The notes: generated by a model not told the origin, from the letters alone. Counted from the first letter of the stretch, positions 1-11,990 are shown. The stretch is 64,000 bases of DNA from Margaritifera margaritifera (GCA_029931535.1 JAQPZY010001405.1:1258501-1322500), one strand, 5' to 3'. Program-made: numbers and translations.

Positions 1-335
1 TAGGGATGAAATATCATCCGATTTTACAATCTCCTTTTAGAATCGTATTATTCAGATATGAAACCATAGCCTGGCTTTTAATCATTCATTAATTATATGT
101 TTCATACTGACGTGGAGTAATTTTATAGCATAAGATTTGGAAACAAATTTGATCCAGTTTCGTAGTTGATTGGTTTCATAGTCTGATACATATCTTTAGT
201 GTCTAGATTCAGTCTTTTGTGCGTTAAGTGATTTGCTTTAAGTAGAAAACAATTAAGTCTATGCAGTTTTAATGTCATCAGTTTCAAACGCACAACAATA
301 AATTATTCATGTTGTGGACACACCACTTTCCCAAA

Positions 336-338
<3 letters not shown>

Positions 339-428
<90 letters not shown>
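339..428. repeat. (TA)n microsatellite
   Basis: About 45 uninterrupted TA dinucleotides. It directly abuts the retroelement-end sequence at 440-490, as if the tract grew at the border of an inserted element. Confidence 0.98.
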
Positions 429-431
<3 letters not shown>

Positions 432-439
432 GATTAAAT

Positions 440-500
440 TTGTAATTCCGCGCAAGTTTTGATTCAACACTCTAAATCTTCTTCAGGGTCGAAGGGAAAA
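440..500 (-). mobile_element. Retroelement end with hammerhead-like fold (degraded)
   Basis: On the minus strand this segment reads CTGAAGA (486-480), one A, a short stem GATT/AATC (478-475 with 464-461), then AAAAC (460-456). The geometry resembles the conserved hammerhead core CUGANGA - stem II - GAAA that has been described in terminal repeats of Penelope-like elements. The G of GAAA is replaced by A, and one extra A precedes the stem, so a working ribozyme is unlikely. The same layout recurs at 23833-23861 and 55273-55300. Assignment to a PLE is inference. Confidence 0.4.
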
Positions 501-960
501 GGTGAAAAAATTTACTTACAAAAAGATAACTGAAAATCTGACAAAAATAAAGAAAATTTATGTCTGATTCCAAACAATATATTAGATTTACATTCCTAAA
601 GTATTGTTTCAAGTTGTTTCAACATGTTTCTTTTTATTTATTTTGTTTCTATGGTATTGCCGCAAAATCATATCAACGTGGTAGAAATCATAGAGTTTGT
701 AGTACTTTATTAGGTATGTATCCATCGATCTTCATAATTTTCAAAGACTTACAAATTACATTTTAGCTGTAGTTATTTTCACATATTGTCTAAGAAAGCA
801 AAGCAAATAAGAATATTGTTCCTTGATAAACCAATAGAAAAAGTATTGTGAAGTATAAAAAGAAATATTTCAATTAAATATTCTGTCTGTGTTTTCTTTC
901 TTTTTTCACCACGTATTTCCTAATTGCTTGTGCGACATACGTATTGATTACCATGACGAG
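490..960. other. Unannotated AT-rich stretch
   Basis: A 68-codon open frame at 560-766 on the plus strand is rich in F, Y and L, as expected by chance in AT-rich DNA. It has no recognisable domain. I see no repeat structure here. Confidence 0.5.
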
Positions 961-961
961 A

Positions 962-1150
962 GGGAGCCGCGGTAACTCAGTTGGAAGAGCGCCGGGCTCC
1001 TAATCCAAGGGTCATGGGTTCGATATCCACTGACCCCAGTTCGGGTCTGTTGCCTAGGTGTGTCATTGGGGAAAGGCACTTAACTCCCATTTCGTCGAAA
1101 TGATATAGCCAATAATGTGTTAAAAGTGCCGACAAAATCAACGAACAAAC
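962..1150 (+). mobile_element. tRNA-derived SINE
   Basis: The 5' part folds like a tRNA. An A-box-like stretch (GGTAACTCAGTTGGAAGAGC) lies at about 971-990. An anticodon-like arm is centred on CTCCTAATC. A B box with the diagnostic GGTTCGA lies at about 1017-1023. After the tRNA-like head comes GGGGAAAGGCACTTAAC, similar to the conserved central block of many mollusc and other invertebrate SINEs. The 3' boundary is uncertain and I see no clear tail or target duplication. An intact tRNA gene is unlikely because the anticodon stem is poorly paired and a SINE-type body follows. RNA polymerase III transcription from the A and B boxes is possible but not shown. Confidence 0.8.
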
Positions 1151-1677
1151 TAAGCACAAGTGCCTTCATAAAACCCTTATAATCGTAGCTAATACACATT
1201 CGTGAAGAATATAAAGGAATCCCATAATAATGGTTCCTTGCAAAATATTTTCGTACGATTGATGGTTGTTTATTGAATTAGAGCATGCTGCTGTAATGAA
1301 CATTTCACTTTTCTAACATTATTTTCATTCAGTTTTTGTCTTTATTAAGCCATTAGACTATTTCCTTTCATAATTCCTGTATGAATGCTACGATTCTAAA
1401 GCGTTCATGTTCTCGGTTGTTCCACCTACTTTGTTTATTATCTAGAAAAAATTATATCCCTAAGAACAATTTTAAATTTATTTATTATTTATAACTATTT
1501 TCGTAAAATTCGTAAATTAAAACTTTCAGTGAATTCGTTAATATATACGACTGACATAAAGTACCAAAAAGTCATACTCATCACTGAATAAAAACATTAT
1601 TTTTCGACAAAACTGTTAAGTCTGTACACAAAATATTTTGCAGCTTAGATCCATTTTAAATGAATCAGTGGTAAATT

Positions 1678-1678
<1 letters not shown>
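1151..1678. other. Unannotated AT-rich stretch
   Basis: No open frame of note, no tandem repeat and no recognisable element between the SINE and the (GT)n tract. Confidence 0.5.

Positions 1679-1737
<59 letters not shown>
1679..1737. repeat. (GT)n microsatellite
   Basis: Uninterrupted GT dinucleotides for about 59 bases; alternating purine-pyrimidine sequence with Z-DNA potential. Confidence 0.98.
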
Positions 1738-1740
<3 letters not shown>

Positions 1741-2036
1741 GTGTTGCTTGATCAAAATGATCCGAATGCATATTTCAAATAAATCACCTCTTATACTAGT
1801 ATCACATTTCTAAGGTAAAAACAGAAACTCGATATTTTAGTCTAAACACACACTAATTACCATGATACCTTGTCTATAGTATACATAAAAAGGGTGCAAC
1901 CAACTATGTGTCTGTGCAAGGTTTATACTACATGATGAAGTTAACCGTTCTTCTTCAATGCAGAATAAAAAAGAATACAAATCTAGGTTGTTTAAAATCG
2001 ATACTAAACAATGGTGAATATATGACGGTAGAAAGC

Positions 2037-2420
2037 TACATATATATTATATAGGGACAATAGAAAGCCATATATATTATATAGGGACAATAGAAAGCCA
2101 CATATATTATATAGGGACAATAGAAAGCATCATATATTATATAGGGACAATAGAAAGCCACATATATTATATAGGGACAACAGAAAGCCACATATATTAT
2201 ATAGGGACAACAGAAAGCCACATATGTTATATAGGGACAATAGAAAGCCACATATATTATATAGGGACAATAGAAAGCCACATATATTATATAGGGACAA
2301 TAGAAAGCCATATATAATATATAGGGACAATAGAAAGCCACAGATATTATATAGGGACAATAGAAAGTCACATATATTATATAGGGACAATAGAAAGCCA
2401 CATATGTTATATAGGGACAA
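2037..2420. repeat. 30-bp minisatellite, about 13 copies
   Basis: Tandem 30-bp unit with core ATATAGGGACAATAGAAAG. Units differ at only a few positions: TAG/CAG before AAAGCC, CATATAT/CATATGT, and one CAGATAT. Because 30 is divisible by 3, several frames on both strands stay open and give YIIYVAFYCP-like repeats. These are not evidence of a gene. Confidence 0.97.
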
Positions 2421-3178
2421 TGTCCCACATATAACAAAACAGAATAATACTAATACAGTTACATTTTAGTGTTATATAAATGATCATGTACATTTGAAAA
2501 TATTTATACGTAAGGAAATATATAAATATTGATTCATAAATGATTTTTAAAATGGAGTTTAGAAAAATATGTTTACATTCATGATGGGATACTTCATTTA
2601 AATAATATAAACTAAATTTGTTCCATATATGCAGAAAGTTTTAATGCCAGACTTCATATAAACTAATTTTAAAACAGATAATTTCTTAGCACTGTTTGCA
2701 TGGAAATGTTTTCCACTGTTCTATTATATTCTTACCTTTGCAAGTCGTAGGCTCTGTAACGCAAAAATGGAACTTCCGGATCTATATTTTCGTATAGCCA
2801 TTAGTATCTATTTGTTATGTGAGATTCTGTTAGAAGAGGGAGATGTTAAAGACGATAAAAGGAACCATTTAAAATCTTGACTTAAACTTCAATACTGAGA
2901 CAATATCTCACATTTTAGAAAATTTTAATTTAAAACCTTTTTTTTACATTTAGGTCAACTTTTTGCGGAAATATTACATAAATGATCACTATAATTTAAT
3001 CCAAATCGTCATCTAAATATTTAGTCGAATGTTTTTGTTGCATGTGCAACTGTGTTCTATAAAATGCAACAATCTCAGTTTGAGGAAAAACATTTGAAAT
3101 ATTTATTAAAGCTGAATCATGGCCCCTTTTGTGCACATCTTATAATTTATAAAGTTACATATTTTGAATTCATATATT

Positions 3179-3179
<1 letters not shown>

Positions 3180-3236
<57 letters not shown>

Positions 3237-3250
3237 CATATATATATATA
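3180..3250. repeat. Interrupted (TA)n tract
   Basis: TA repeat with ATG and AC interruptions near its 3' end, which suggests an older tract than the pure ones elsewhere. Confidence 0.95.
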
Positions 3251-6200
3251 ACAACTTTTGTGTGAGTGTGTATAGATAGTTATATAGATAAAATAAAAGG
3301 CATTACTATACATTTTTTTCAAATCTTGTCAATCCTTGTACATCGTATGACAGAGTACATAAAATGACTATAAGGATTCTAAACGCCATATCTCCACGTT
3401 AACTACGAATATTAAAACGCAAACATTTAACATAGCAAATGTCACACATACAAGATAAACTTAAATCACGGCTTCTATATAACACTGTAAACCTCAAATG
3501 AGCCACTTAATTTTTTAACCTAGCAAGGACTGTTCAAGTTAGGTCTTGGAATTAGAACTCTTAATTACATAGGTCTGTCAAGAAAATGTGTAAGGCTATT
3601 TTGCTTCTAGCATAAATATAGATTATAATTCATTTGCCGCTGATTATTGCAAGAAAATTAATCTCTTATTTCATACATTGTAACATGCGTTTAAATGAGA
3701 CTTTTTACTCAAACAATAGCTACATGTATATTTATACATGGAAATATTTCGTTCTTTAAATTCAGCATTCGAAAGCAAGATCGAGCAAAGTTTACATCTG
3801 GCGTGACAAGAAATGTCAATAACTGTTTACCTTATTAATTTCCATAATAAATCCTTTCAAGTAGTCCTGATTTTTAGGTTAAAGGAAATTATAGAAAGAA
3901 CTTGGCAGATTTGTTACCAAGAATTAGCATTTTCAAATGCTAATATTCTTAGGCCAATGCTTTTCTTTCAGACAGTGTTCATAAGATAATACAGTTTTGT
4001 ACGCCACTGATTTTTTTAACATAGACTCTGCCAATCTTTATGCTTTTTAAAAATTTCTTTCGCAAATATTATGAGTCTAATTTAAAATTCTCTTTCAACG
4101 TTTTGCTCACTTCTTGTTTTTTTAGAAAGTGTGGGGTTTTTGCTGCTTTTCTTGTCACAAATCTCCGCGTAGATTTCCACGAGTTGTGTATCCCGTATCT
4201 TGGTATTGTTAGTTCTGATATCTTTGTAGAGGACCTGCTATACAAATTTCACAATTTCCTCACTTGCACTTTTGTTATTTCTTGCTTCCGCCAATCTAAC
4301 ATTCAATACCAGTACTGTATTGTATCTACTCTGACTCCGGTTTCGTAAAGGTGCATTTGTATCTATAGTCTATTATACGGATTGGTGCATTAGAAACTAA
4401 ACCGTCTAATTGTCAATGTACCAACAATACACAACAATACAGCATTTGGACTACTTCGGTTATTTCTTCGAGACAAAAGTATGTCTCCGCTGTATGTCGG
4501 CGTAGTAATTTATAGAAAACGAATACAGTTTGTTCGCCAGAAATGTCTTCGCAAAAATGAAACCGCAATCTTTTCAGACTACCTGGGCTATTTCTACGAT
4601 TGGATTGAGCGTAGGATTGACTGAGAAATTACTAATTAAAAAATAGTTCGATGCATTCGCAACTTCTCGGTCAATCCTTTTTTTCGTAAAAAGCCGAGAT
4701 TATCCGAATGGCAGTTATAGGCATACATCAGAGGTAGGATTGACCTCGAAGTTTACTTTTCTAAATCTTCTCGTGAGGGTTTCTTCGCCCTTTAGCGTTG
4801 ACTAGATACGGTAAATATATTTTTTATCGTGTTTGTTGTGTCTCAGAAACCTATACTTCCATGGTTTTACATTAACAAGTTCTGACTTACGTTTATTGTC
4901 GACCTTTACATATACATTATTCCTTTTGAACCCCTTCTTTCACTTTTTCTATCTCTCCTCATTATTATATGTCACTGCAAAATTAAACTTATCATTGAAT
5001 GCAAGGTGTGGTGTTATTCTTGCCAATTAAAGCGCAATTATACCACAGATAGACTCTCTAAAACCTAGTCTGTATCGGGGATGGCAAGTTGATTTTGGTA
5101 TCGGTAAAACCTGTGGTATGATTCCTTGTGTGAACCTAATGCCAGTAGTAAGTGGAGAATGACAAGAAATTATACATTTTCACAGCTTGCAACATTTTTA
5201 TCTGCACACACTAGCAGTGTTATATGAAATCAATATTATTTTGTATTGCCACGAATCACCTCAAATGACAGATATTGTCGTATGTTATTCCTTTAAATAG
5301 GACTTGTTATAAAACAGATAAGCGTAACACGCCTATTCTCGATACGCCCTTCCCCTAAAACACTTGTCACCAAAAACCTCTCGCAAGAAAATGTTTGGTT
5401 GAAATGCGTATAATTGATAAAAGAATTTTGCAAAAAGAACCAACCTGAACAGACTTTTACATCGTTACATCGTTAATAAACGACGCAATCAAAATGAGAC
5501 ACGTCTACATGGAAAACAAAATAATTCAGAAAACTATTTGCGAGTCAACTAGGATCATAATGCATGTGTAATTTGTGTCACATCCCACGTGTAACAATCC
5601 AAAATTTGAAATTCTAAAAGAAATTGTGAAATATATTGATACAGAAGTAAAACAGGAATATAGCACATGTCTTTGTTAAATTTACATGGAGCAATATCTC
5701 CTTTTCTGAGAAATTTTCACATGCGTTGGATGAACGCAGAATTTGTAAACACGTTAAATGTCTTTAATTTGAAACTGATTCTAAATTTGCCACTAATTTG
5801 CTTAAGTAAAGTTAACAGTTTTGTATGATATGATTTAAATCAAACATATTTTATATTTACAGTATTTGCTAAACCTTTAATTTATTGTAGTCTCTCAAAG
5901 TTCACAAGAAACGTTTGAAATTTTCTATGTCAAGTACATCGAAAATCGAGTTGCTAAACCAAGATCAAAAAGTTGAATGTTATACGTAACTGAAATTTGG
6001 ACCAGTGACGTCGCTGCCTAACACAAAAGCAGAATTTTCCGCAAATTATGACAACAAAGTTCTCCATGTAGATTTGCAGCTGAAATGGAATTTCTGCGGA
6101 TGTATCAAATTGCTACACACTGACACGTGTCTTTCTTTCTGTCAATGTAACTTTTATTTTATATAATAAACAAAATGTACTCGATCAGAAAATACATGCA

Positions 6201-6504
6201 TTTGTAGTACATAATGGAAGAACCTGAAATTCAAGACTTCTAAAGGTCAATATTGTGCAGCCAAAACACAGTCTTAGCAAAACTTTAGAATTCGCGTTTT
6301 TAAAGGTCACCTTGTCCCAGTACAGAATAAAATACTTTTATTGTTCCCTAAGATCAAGCATACTTCTTGACATGTTACTGTACTAATAGTGAAATTTCTT
6401 CATCAGCACTGAATCTGTATGACAGCTTTCTAAAACTGGACAAATAGTGTTATATTTTCAAGAGACCATGCATTTTACATCTAATTTGAGCGTATCTCTT
6501 AGTG
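3251..6504. other. Long unannotated region, possible decayed coding stretch
   Basis: No tandem repeats. The minus strand between about 4357 and 4130 can be read for some 80 codons with one internal TAG. It has a hydrophilic, charged composition (stretches such as SASEEIVKFV and LVEIYAEICDKKSSK), unlike the F/Y/L-rich noise elsewhere. I do not recognise a family. The 102-codon plus-strand frame at 4040-4348 overlaps it and looks like its shadow. The phrase AGGATTGAC recurs at about 4613 and 4736, hinting at an internal repeat of an unidentified element. The rest shows nothing I can name. Confidence 0.3.
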
Positions 6505-6602
6505 AACTAAAACCAAGTTGTTTTTTTAATGAGGAGAGCGTTCGCGGATCGGTAACTGAAACCAAGTCGTTTTTTTAATGGGGAGAGCGTTCGCGGATCG
6601 GT
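6505..6602. repeat. 49-bp tandem duplication
   Basis: Two adjacent copies, 6505-6553 and 6554-6602, share AACCAAG, a run of seven or more T, and the GC-rich AGAGCGTTCGCGGATCGGT. They differ at about three positions, indicating a fairly recent duplication. Confidence 0.93.
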
Positions 6603-6797
6603 AAAAATAACTGACATTCCTAGATTTGAACAGGCTTGATTCTCTAAACTGGATGACTACCGCATGTTAAGGACATGCCAGGGGTTGGAACATTCCACAT
6701 ATACTGTGCATTATGTAGCAAAGGTTAAACATTGTCTTAAATTAGTCTATCGACATCATTTCGGCCAGTAGCAACGAAATTACTTCTGGCTTGAGAG

Positions 6798-6968
6798 CAG
6801 TGCTGGATTACCCAATAGGCAGACTTAGCACGTGCTTAGGACACCAGGAAAGCAGGGGCACCAACAACAAAAAAAGGAGAAATTACGGGGGTTTTCGTGA
6901 ATTACGTATTGGGGAGCACCATAATCTTTTCAGTGCTTAGGGCCTTTAAAGGTCTTAATCCGGCCCTG
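6798..6968 (-). mobile_element. hAT-type MITE (family A) with perfect 8-bp TSD
   Basis: A 171-bp element bounded by CAGTGCTGGATTA and the inverted end TTAATCCGGCCCTG. It is flanked on both sides by the identical octamer CTTGAGAG (6790-6797 and 6969-6976). Terminal CAG...CTG and an 8-bp target duplication are the signature of the hAT superfamily. There is no room for a transposase, so it is non-autonomous. A second copy lies at 12015-12203 in the opposite orientation, sharing GCACGTGCTTA, the TGCTTTCC/TGCTTTGC block and the CACTGAAAAGATTATGGTGC-type end. Confidence 0.93.
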
Positions 6969-7128
6969 CTTGAGAGTAACGCAAGTCCACAGCTTTCAGA
7001 ACGTGTGCTTGATATGATGTCTGAATTAGATCATATTAAAGAGACTGCTCTCAAACAAGCAATGTAACATGTAACAAAGTGGCATAGGTAACGAGGTGTT
7101 TAAAACTATGGTAAATTCCTTTCACATA

Positions 7129-7262
7129 TTAGGGACCGACCATCTTGGGGGGTTATAGATCAGAGCAAGAATATTTTTATAGCTACTTACGAACTTTAGA
7201 TTTTTTTCTTCAAAAAAATCCCCGGTCCCCACCCCCCGAAAATTAAATAGTCGGTTTCTTAG
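7129..7262. mobile_element. MITE-like element (family B), copy 1
   Basis: The left end TTAGGGACCGACCAT and the right end, read inverted, TAAGAAACCGACTATTTAAT, form imperfect terminal inverted repeats followed by G-rich or C-rich tracts. The element is about 134 bp and non-coding. A related copy is at 21980-22150. I could not settle a target duplication, so the superfamily is open. Confidence 0.7.
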
Positions 7263-9772
7263 GTCCACAAAGCGAGTACATTGCCATCAGAGATGAAATG
7301 TATAATAGTTTTATGAAACATCATTCTGTCATACGATTTCCCCAGATGATAGCATCTCTTTTACCTTCTGCGTTTCCTTTTACCATGACAGCGGGGCTGC
7401 GTTCTCCAATTTTGCGATGGGTAACCTGAAATTAAATATGAAACTTCCTACTCGTGAAACTTAATATCGTATAAAGAAAAAAAAAATTCGCTAAATAATC
7501 AACGTGTAACTATTACAAATGTGATTTTAAAAAAGTATTTTTCATAGCTTCATAATGTGCCAGTTGTCAGGCTAATGTGAATTGCTAGACTATTGGAAAC
7601 ACGTGAACTTAAAAACAACCAGAAGCTACTTTCCTTCTATGTTTACACCCACCTCAACCAAACAAGAACTTACAAAAAAATATGCCTACTTCGCGCTCTA
7701 AATAAGACTTTTGATTATAACATATAACACCATCTTAATGTAGACAACCACAGTACCCAAAATTCGTTTGTAAATATGATCAAAAGGAAAATCAACAAAA
7801 GGAATTACTTCTTCTACTTCGAAACTAACTTTAATATGAATCTTACCCAATTTCCATTCCCCTCTTTAATATATAAATCCAAAAAAGACTTTTGATTTAA
7901 GATTATTTGTAATAAATAAGAAGAGAACGAATCTTTCTACCCCTGATCTTTTCAATGTACACTTCTATATCAGAATCAGATGCTAATATGGCGGAATTTG
8001 ACGTGCAAATGCCGCATGTCTTACATATTTTTCCACCAAGACTTGTGGAAGGAAAAAACACATGTCTTCTTTCGACGACTTTCATCATAAAACCGTGTCC
8101 ATATGGTCTTTTTATTTTTGATTTTTTTATATAACACTAAATTTGTCTTATGGATTCAAAACCACCTATTTCAAACCATCTTCTCCAGTTTGAATAGTGG
8201 ACTGAAAGTGGGGGCACAACTGCAGTAGAATTTCCTGAGCTCAACACAAGACTTTTCCAGAATATTACAGTGCCTTTCTTGACTTCTAATGAACAATGAT
8301 GTTTGTCAGTCTTACAAAAACTAATTTGAATAGAATAATTTGAAATGCTATTTACTTTCGTTTTCTTTTTCGAGTAAAGGCGGCGATCGGTGATTTTAAA
8401 AATGCAATATTCCCTCAACCTTTGATCAGCCCACAAAGGTATGTAAATTGTCTCTTTAATGTCTTTTTTCAGGTTCGCGAAAATGAAATAACCTTTGTTA
8501 GTTTGTAGTGTTCTGTAGAATCCCTAAGATGGTATGAACTCCGCATTCTAGTGGAAGCATACGTTTTATAATATCTTTCACACTAAATTTTCCATGACTG
8601 ACATCTTACACAATTTTCTGATTGATGGTCAATATCTAAGTCTTCTTTCATAAGTATTAAAACTGATCTTCGACTTCCTAAAGCTCAGTGATTTCCTTTG
8701 TTGTCATAGTTTCTTTGGAATAAAAAAAGTCCACTTTCCCTACCTTCATTGTGTGTTTATCACCTTCTGACCTGATATCCTTAGTTATCGTTCTTGTTTA
8801 TTCCTACAGCTTTATGGACAAGTTACTTGTACTTTTTTCACTGAACATGCTGCACATGTAGCAGTTGTGTCTGTCAGCTCCATCGTCTTAAATATACGGT
8901 CTCAAGACCAACATATTTACGATGCAAACTTGTTTTTGGCCAAATTGTAGCAGTATGAATTGTAAACTCTTTTCATAAACTGAGAAAGTTTACTTTTTTC
9001 TGCTGCGTTGGCGACTGAATACTTTACATTTTAGAGAGCAAAAACTGCGGCTTCGCATTTCTTTCATGTCTCTTTAAAATGTAATATTCGTGTCATTGTT
9101 GAGTCTCCATACTTAAGGGTTTGGTTCGTATTAGATCCGAGTCAGTTTGACGCAAATAAGGTTAATAATTTTTCCAACATATGTGTTGCATAGTGGCGTG
9201 CTGGTAAAAGAGCCAGAAAGTTTGAAAGCTAAATTGGACACGTTTCATTTTCGATTTGACTGGACCAAACCGCCTCTGGCAGGGCTGAACATTTGGAGGA
9301 TCTAACGTCAAGAACATATGATGCAGCAGAGGTACTTACCTCCCCAAACTATATTCGAGTGACGAACTCAACTCATAATAGAATCTAACCAGTCCATGAT
9401 GGTATTAACCTTATGGTGTCCCTTGTCATCTCATTTCTATCACCTGTCATTTTCTTTCATAAATTTGACTTTGAATGCAAAGGTTTATGATAGACGTTCG
9501 CTTTTTCTCAGTCAACACTAAGTGCCTTCTGAAGCAATTCAGTGTCAGTGTCTTCTTGAGAAAGCTGTTCTATTCTGCACTGAATTGCATAGTTTCAATA
9601 TTTTCTATACATCACCATTTTTTTTTATTAAGCTTCAAAGCTTCATTTTCTATCTCTATACTTGTTATTTTATGTCAATGATTTTATCGCTCCATTTCTT
9701 CAAACCAAATTTTGGTGACATCTTTGATTTTATTGTTTTCTCCTGTTCGTATTGAACTATTTCTTGATGTAG
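7263..9772. other. Long unannotated region with two minus-strand open frames
   Basis: Minus-strand frames at 8088-7903 (61 codons from an ATG) and 8436-8137 (99 codons, first codon TTG) have a mixed, hydrophilic composition. The first contains a CKTCGIC cysteine cluster, the second a basic stretch YSKKKTK. They could be remnants of a transposon gene or exons of an unknown gene, but I see no family match and no convincing splice signals. A plus-strand frame at 9475-9755 is hydrophobic noise. No tandem repeats occur here. Confidence 0.25.
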
Positions 9773-9949
9773 ACAATAACGATTAATATTATCCTGTATC
9801 AACAATAACGATTAATATTATCCCGTATCAACAATAACAATTAATATTATCTCGTATCAACAATAACAATTAATATTATCTCGTATCAACAATAATAATT
9901 AATAGTATCCCGTATCAACAATAACAATTAATATCATCCCGTATCAACA
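9773..9949. repeat. 29-bp minisatellite, about 6 copies
   Basis: Tandem unit with core AACAATAACRATTAATATTA followed by TCYYGTATC. Variants alternate C/T in the second half. Confidence 0.95.
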
Positions 9950-11075
9950 GATTTAAAAATTTTAAAATTAACTACACAAAATCATCTCATACACATTAAA
10001 AAAATTGTAGCTTGAACTTACTGATCACAGAGGACTTAAGCTGTGCTTTATGATACGTTGGATGCAAACTCTTGTAGCATTATAAATATGAACATTTAAA
10101 TCAAAATTCCAAGGGGAATGAAACAAACTTTTAGCGTGGGCAAATACTTTATCGCTGGTGTGAGTTTTCTTAATCGCTGAATATATACTACTTTGCACAC
10201 TCCAGAATCTTCTAGATAACAAAATGTTACTCACTAATTTTAGGAAACGAAACCTATTTGAAGTGTAATCTGTCATTACCAGCCAACTGTAAAATGGAAA
10301 CAGTTGACTATTTAAGGGAGGAAACTGTTTCAGGTCAGTAAAATATATTTGATAAATGACTGTTTGGAAAGCAAGATACAGGCTGGATATGAGAAGCGGC
10401 TGTTAAAGGGACGTAACCATTATGGAAGGCTGCATTGGATATCGCAATCGGAGCAAGCTCTGCCTTGTCTGTTAAGTTTGGGTGGAAAAAATCGGATGTA
10501 TAAGGCGGATTGATTTCCCCGAAATTCTTGCGTAACAAAGTAGCACGCAGCCGACCATCTGTTTCATGAGCGAATATGGATTAAAAAATAGGTGATATAA
10601 ACATATTCAAGCTAAAAAATAGATTATTTTTCGAATTTTCTTTTGTAATGACTCAATACTTCAGTTTTCATAATGGCTACCTTTGCGACAAATCCAACTG
10701 TTTTTTATTTTTTCACGGAAAAGGTCGAGGATGCTCCAATTGCCGTATCTCCTTGAGTCGACCATTGAAATGGTAAATTATTTCAGCAAACTAAATTTAA
10801 ACTCAACGAAATGTTTTTAAAAATGTTAAGGAAAAGCGGCACCCATGTCAGTTCATGACATAACTGTTAATACATTTCACACAATGTGTTTTGCTGTACA
10901 AATCACATTTGTGATGTCAAAATCTCATCACTCATAATTCTGATTGCCGGAACTATTCCACGAACTTCAAACTGGTTTACAGGCCTTAACTGGCTAAAGT
11001 CTCGAGATTAATATTATAAATAATTGTTATTTTCCATTTTGTAAATCTCAAGATAACAGCATTTAGAGGAAAGTA
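9950..11075. other. Unannotated region
   Basis: Two minus-strand frames (10276-10025, 83 codons; 10538-10335, 67 codons) have fairly even composition but no motif I recognise. The segment 10380-10560 is noticeably more GC-rich than its surroundings and may be a transposon or exon fragment. Confidence 0.3.
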
Positions 11076-11272
11076 TACATACATACATACATACATACAT
11101 ACATACATACATACATACATACATACATACATACATACATACATACATACATACATACATACATACATACATACATACATACATACATACATACATACAT
11201 ACATACATACATACATACATACATACATACATACATACATACATACATACATACATACATACATACATACAT
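11075..11272. repeat. (CATA)n microsatellite
   Basis: About 49 uninterrupted tetranucleotides. All three minus-strand frames read MYVC repeats, which are artefacts. Confidence 0.99.
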
Positions 11273-11337
11273 GATATCATTATGTTATATGTCATATATA
11301 TATATAAAATGACATAAAATATAATAAATCAGGAACA

Positions 11338-11470
11338 GGATCCGCGCCGCGAGCGACGGCACCCATTACCTAATTCTCATGCACCAGTCCTATAGTCCAC
11401 TCTGCGATGCGCATATAGGAATGGACTTGAGGTACGAGAATCAACTCGCTAAGGAATCTGCATGTTAACA
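11338..11470. other. GC-rich segment of unknown origin
   Basis: A GC-rich island within AT-rich DNA (GGATCCGCGCCGCGAGCGAC near 11340). It contains a loose inverted match ATTCTCATG ... TACGAGAAT (about 11372 and 11438). It may be a degraded transposon end. No tRNA or 5S features were found. Confidence 0.3.
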
Positions 11471-11577
11471 CCAAGCTAAATTCATAAACTCACTGAATTT
11501 TAACCTTCAAAATTATGTAACTACTGCCATTATCAACGATACAACTATGTTTTAACTCTTTTACTAGAAAGACAACT

Positions 11578-11690
11578 TAATTAATGATATCACGATTGCA
11601 TAATCGGTTACTAATTAATGATATCATGATTGCATGATCGATTATAAATTATTGATATCATGATTGCATGATCGATTGCTAATTAATCAG
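11578..11690. repeat. 34-bp minisatellite, about 3.3 copies
   Basis: Tandem unit with core GATATCATGATTGCATGATC. The core itself is rich in short palindromes (GATATC, ATCATGAT, GATCGATC-like). Confidence 0.93.
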
Positions 11691-11735
11691 ATTCCCTGGA
11701 TGAAAAATGTTTCAGCCTTAAAAACATCTCACACC

Positions 11736-11990
11736 GTTGGGGGATGGGGGGCGTAACAAGTGGACGAGGTGTCTGTGGGACAGAACCACCGGTGGGGGCC
11801 CATGGGGGGAAGCCCCTGGAACCTCTTGTATTTTAAGCGTTTCCAGTCCATAATTTTAACCATCTGACTGTAAAGAAAACTTAATAGGAAACGTTCCGTT
11901 TGATGCGCTCGAATTTTTTTTTTTTTTGGGGGGGGCGGGGGCCAGCTCTGCTTCTGCTCCCCTCCACTATCCACCTCTTTCACATCTATA
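11736..11990 (+). mobile_element. hAT-like repeat (family C), copy 1, ends lost
   Basis: It shares with 12892-13103 the order of blocks GTCTGT..GAC.GAACC, a G-run, AGC.CC, GCGCTC, poly-T, poly-G and GCTCTGC. Clear terminal repeats are missing here, so this is a truncated or diverged copy. The minus-strand open frame across it (12001-11729) is proline- and lysine-rich noise from the homopolymer runs. Confidence 0.65.

Noticed and set aside
962..1036. Functional tRNA gene
   Set aside because: The acceptor and anticodon stems pair poorly and the sequence continues into a SINE body.
2037..2420. CRISPR-like array (also considered at 33762-34236 and 62226-62748)
   Set aside because: Units are contiguous with no unique spacers, and the DNA is clearly eukaryotic; these are minisatellites.
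10986..11295. MYVC-repeat frames on the minus strand
   Set aside because: Direct translation of the (CATA)n microsatellite in three frames.
11338..11470. rRNA or 5S fragment
   Set aside because: GC-rich, but none of the conserved rRNA blocks I know is present.
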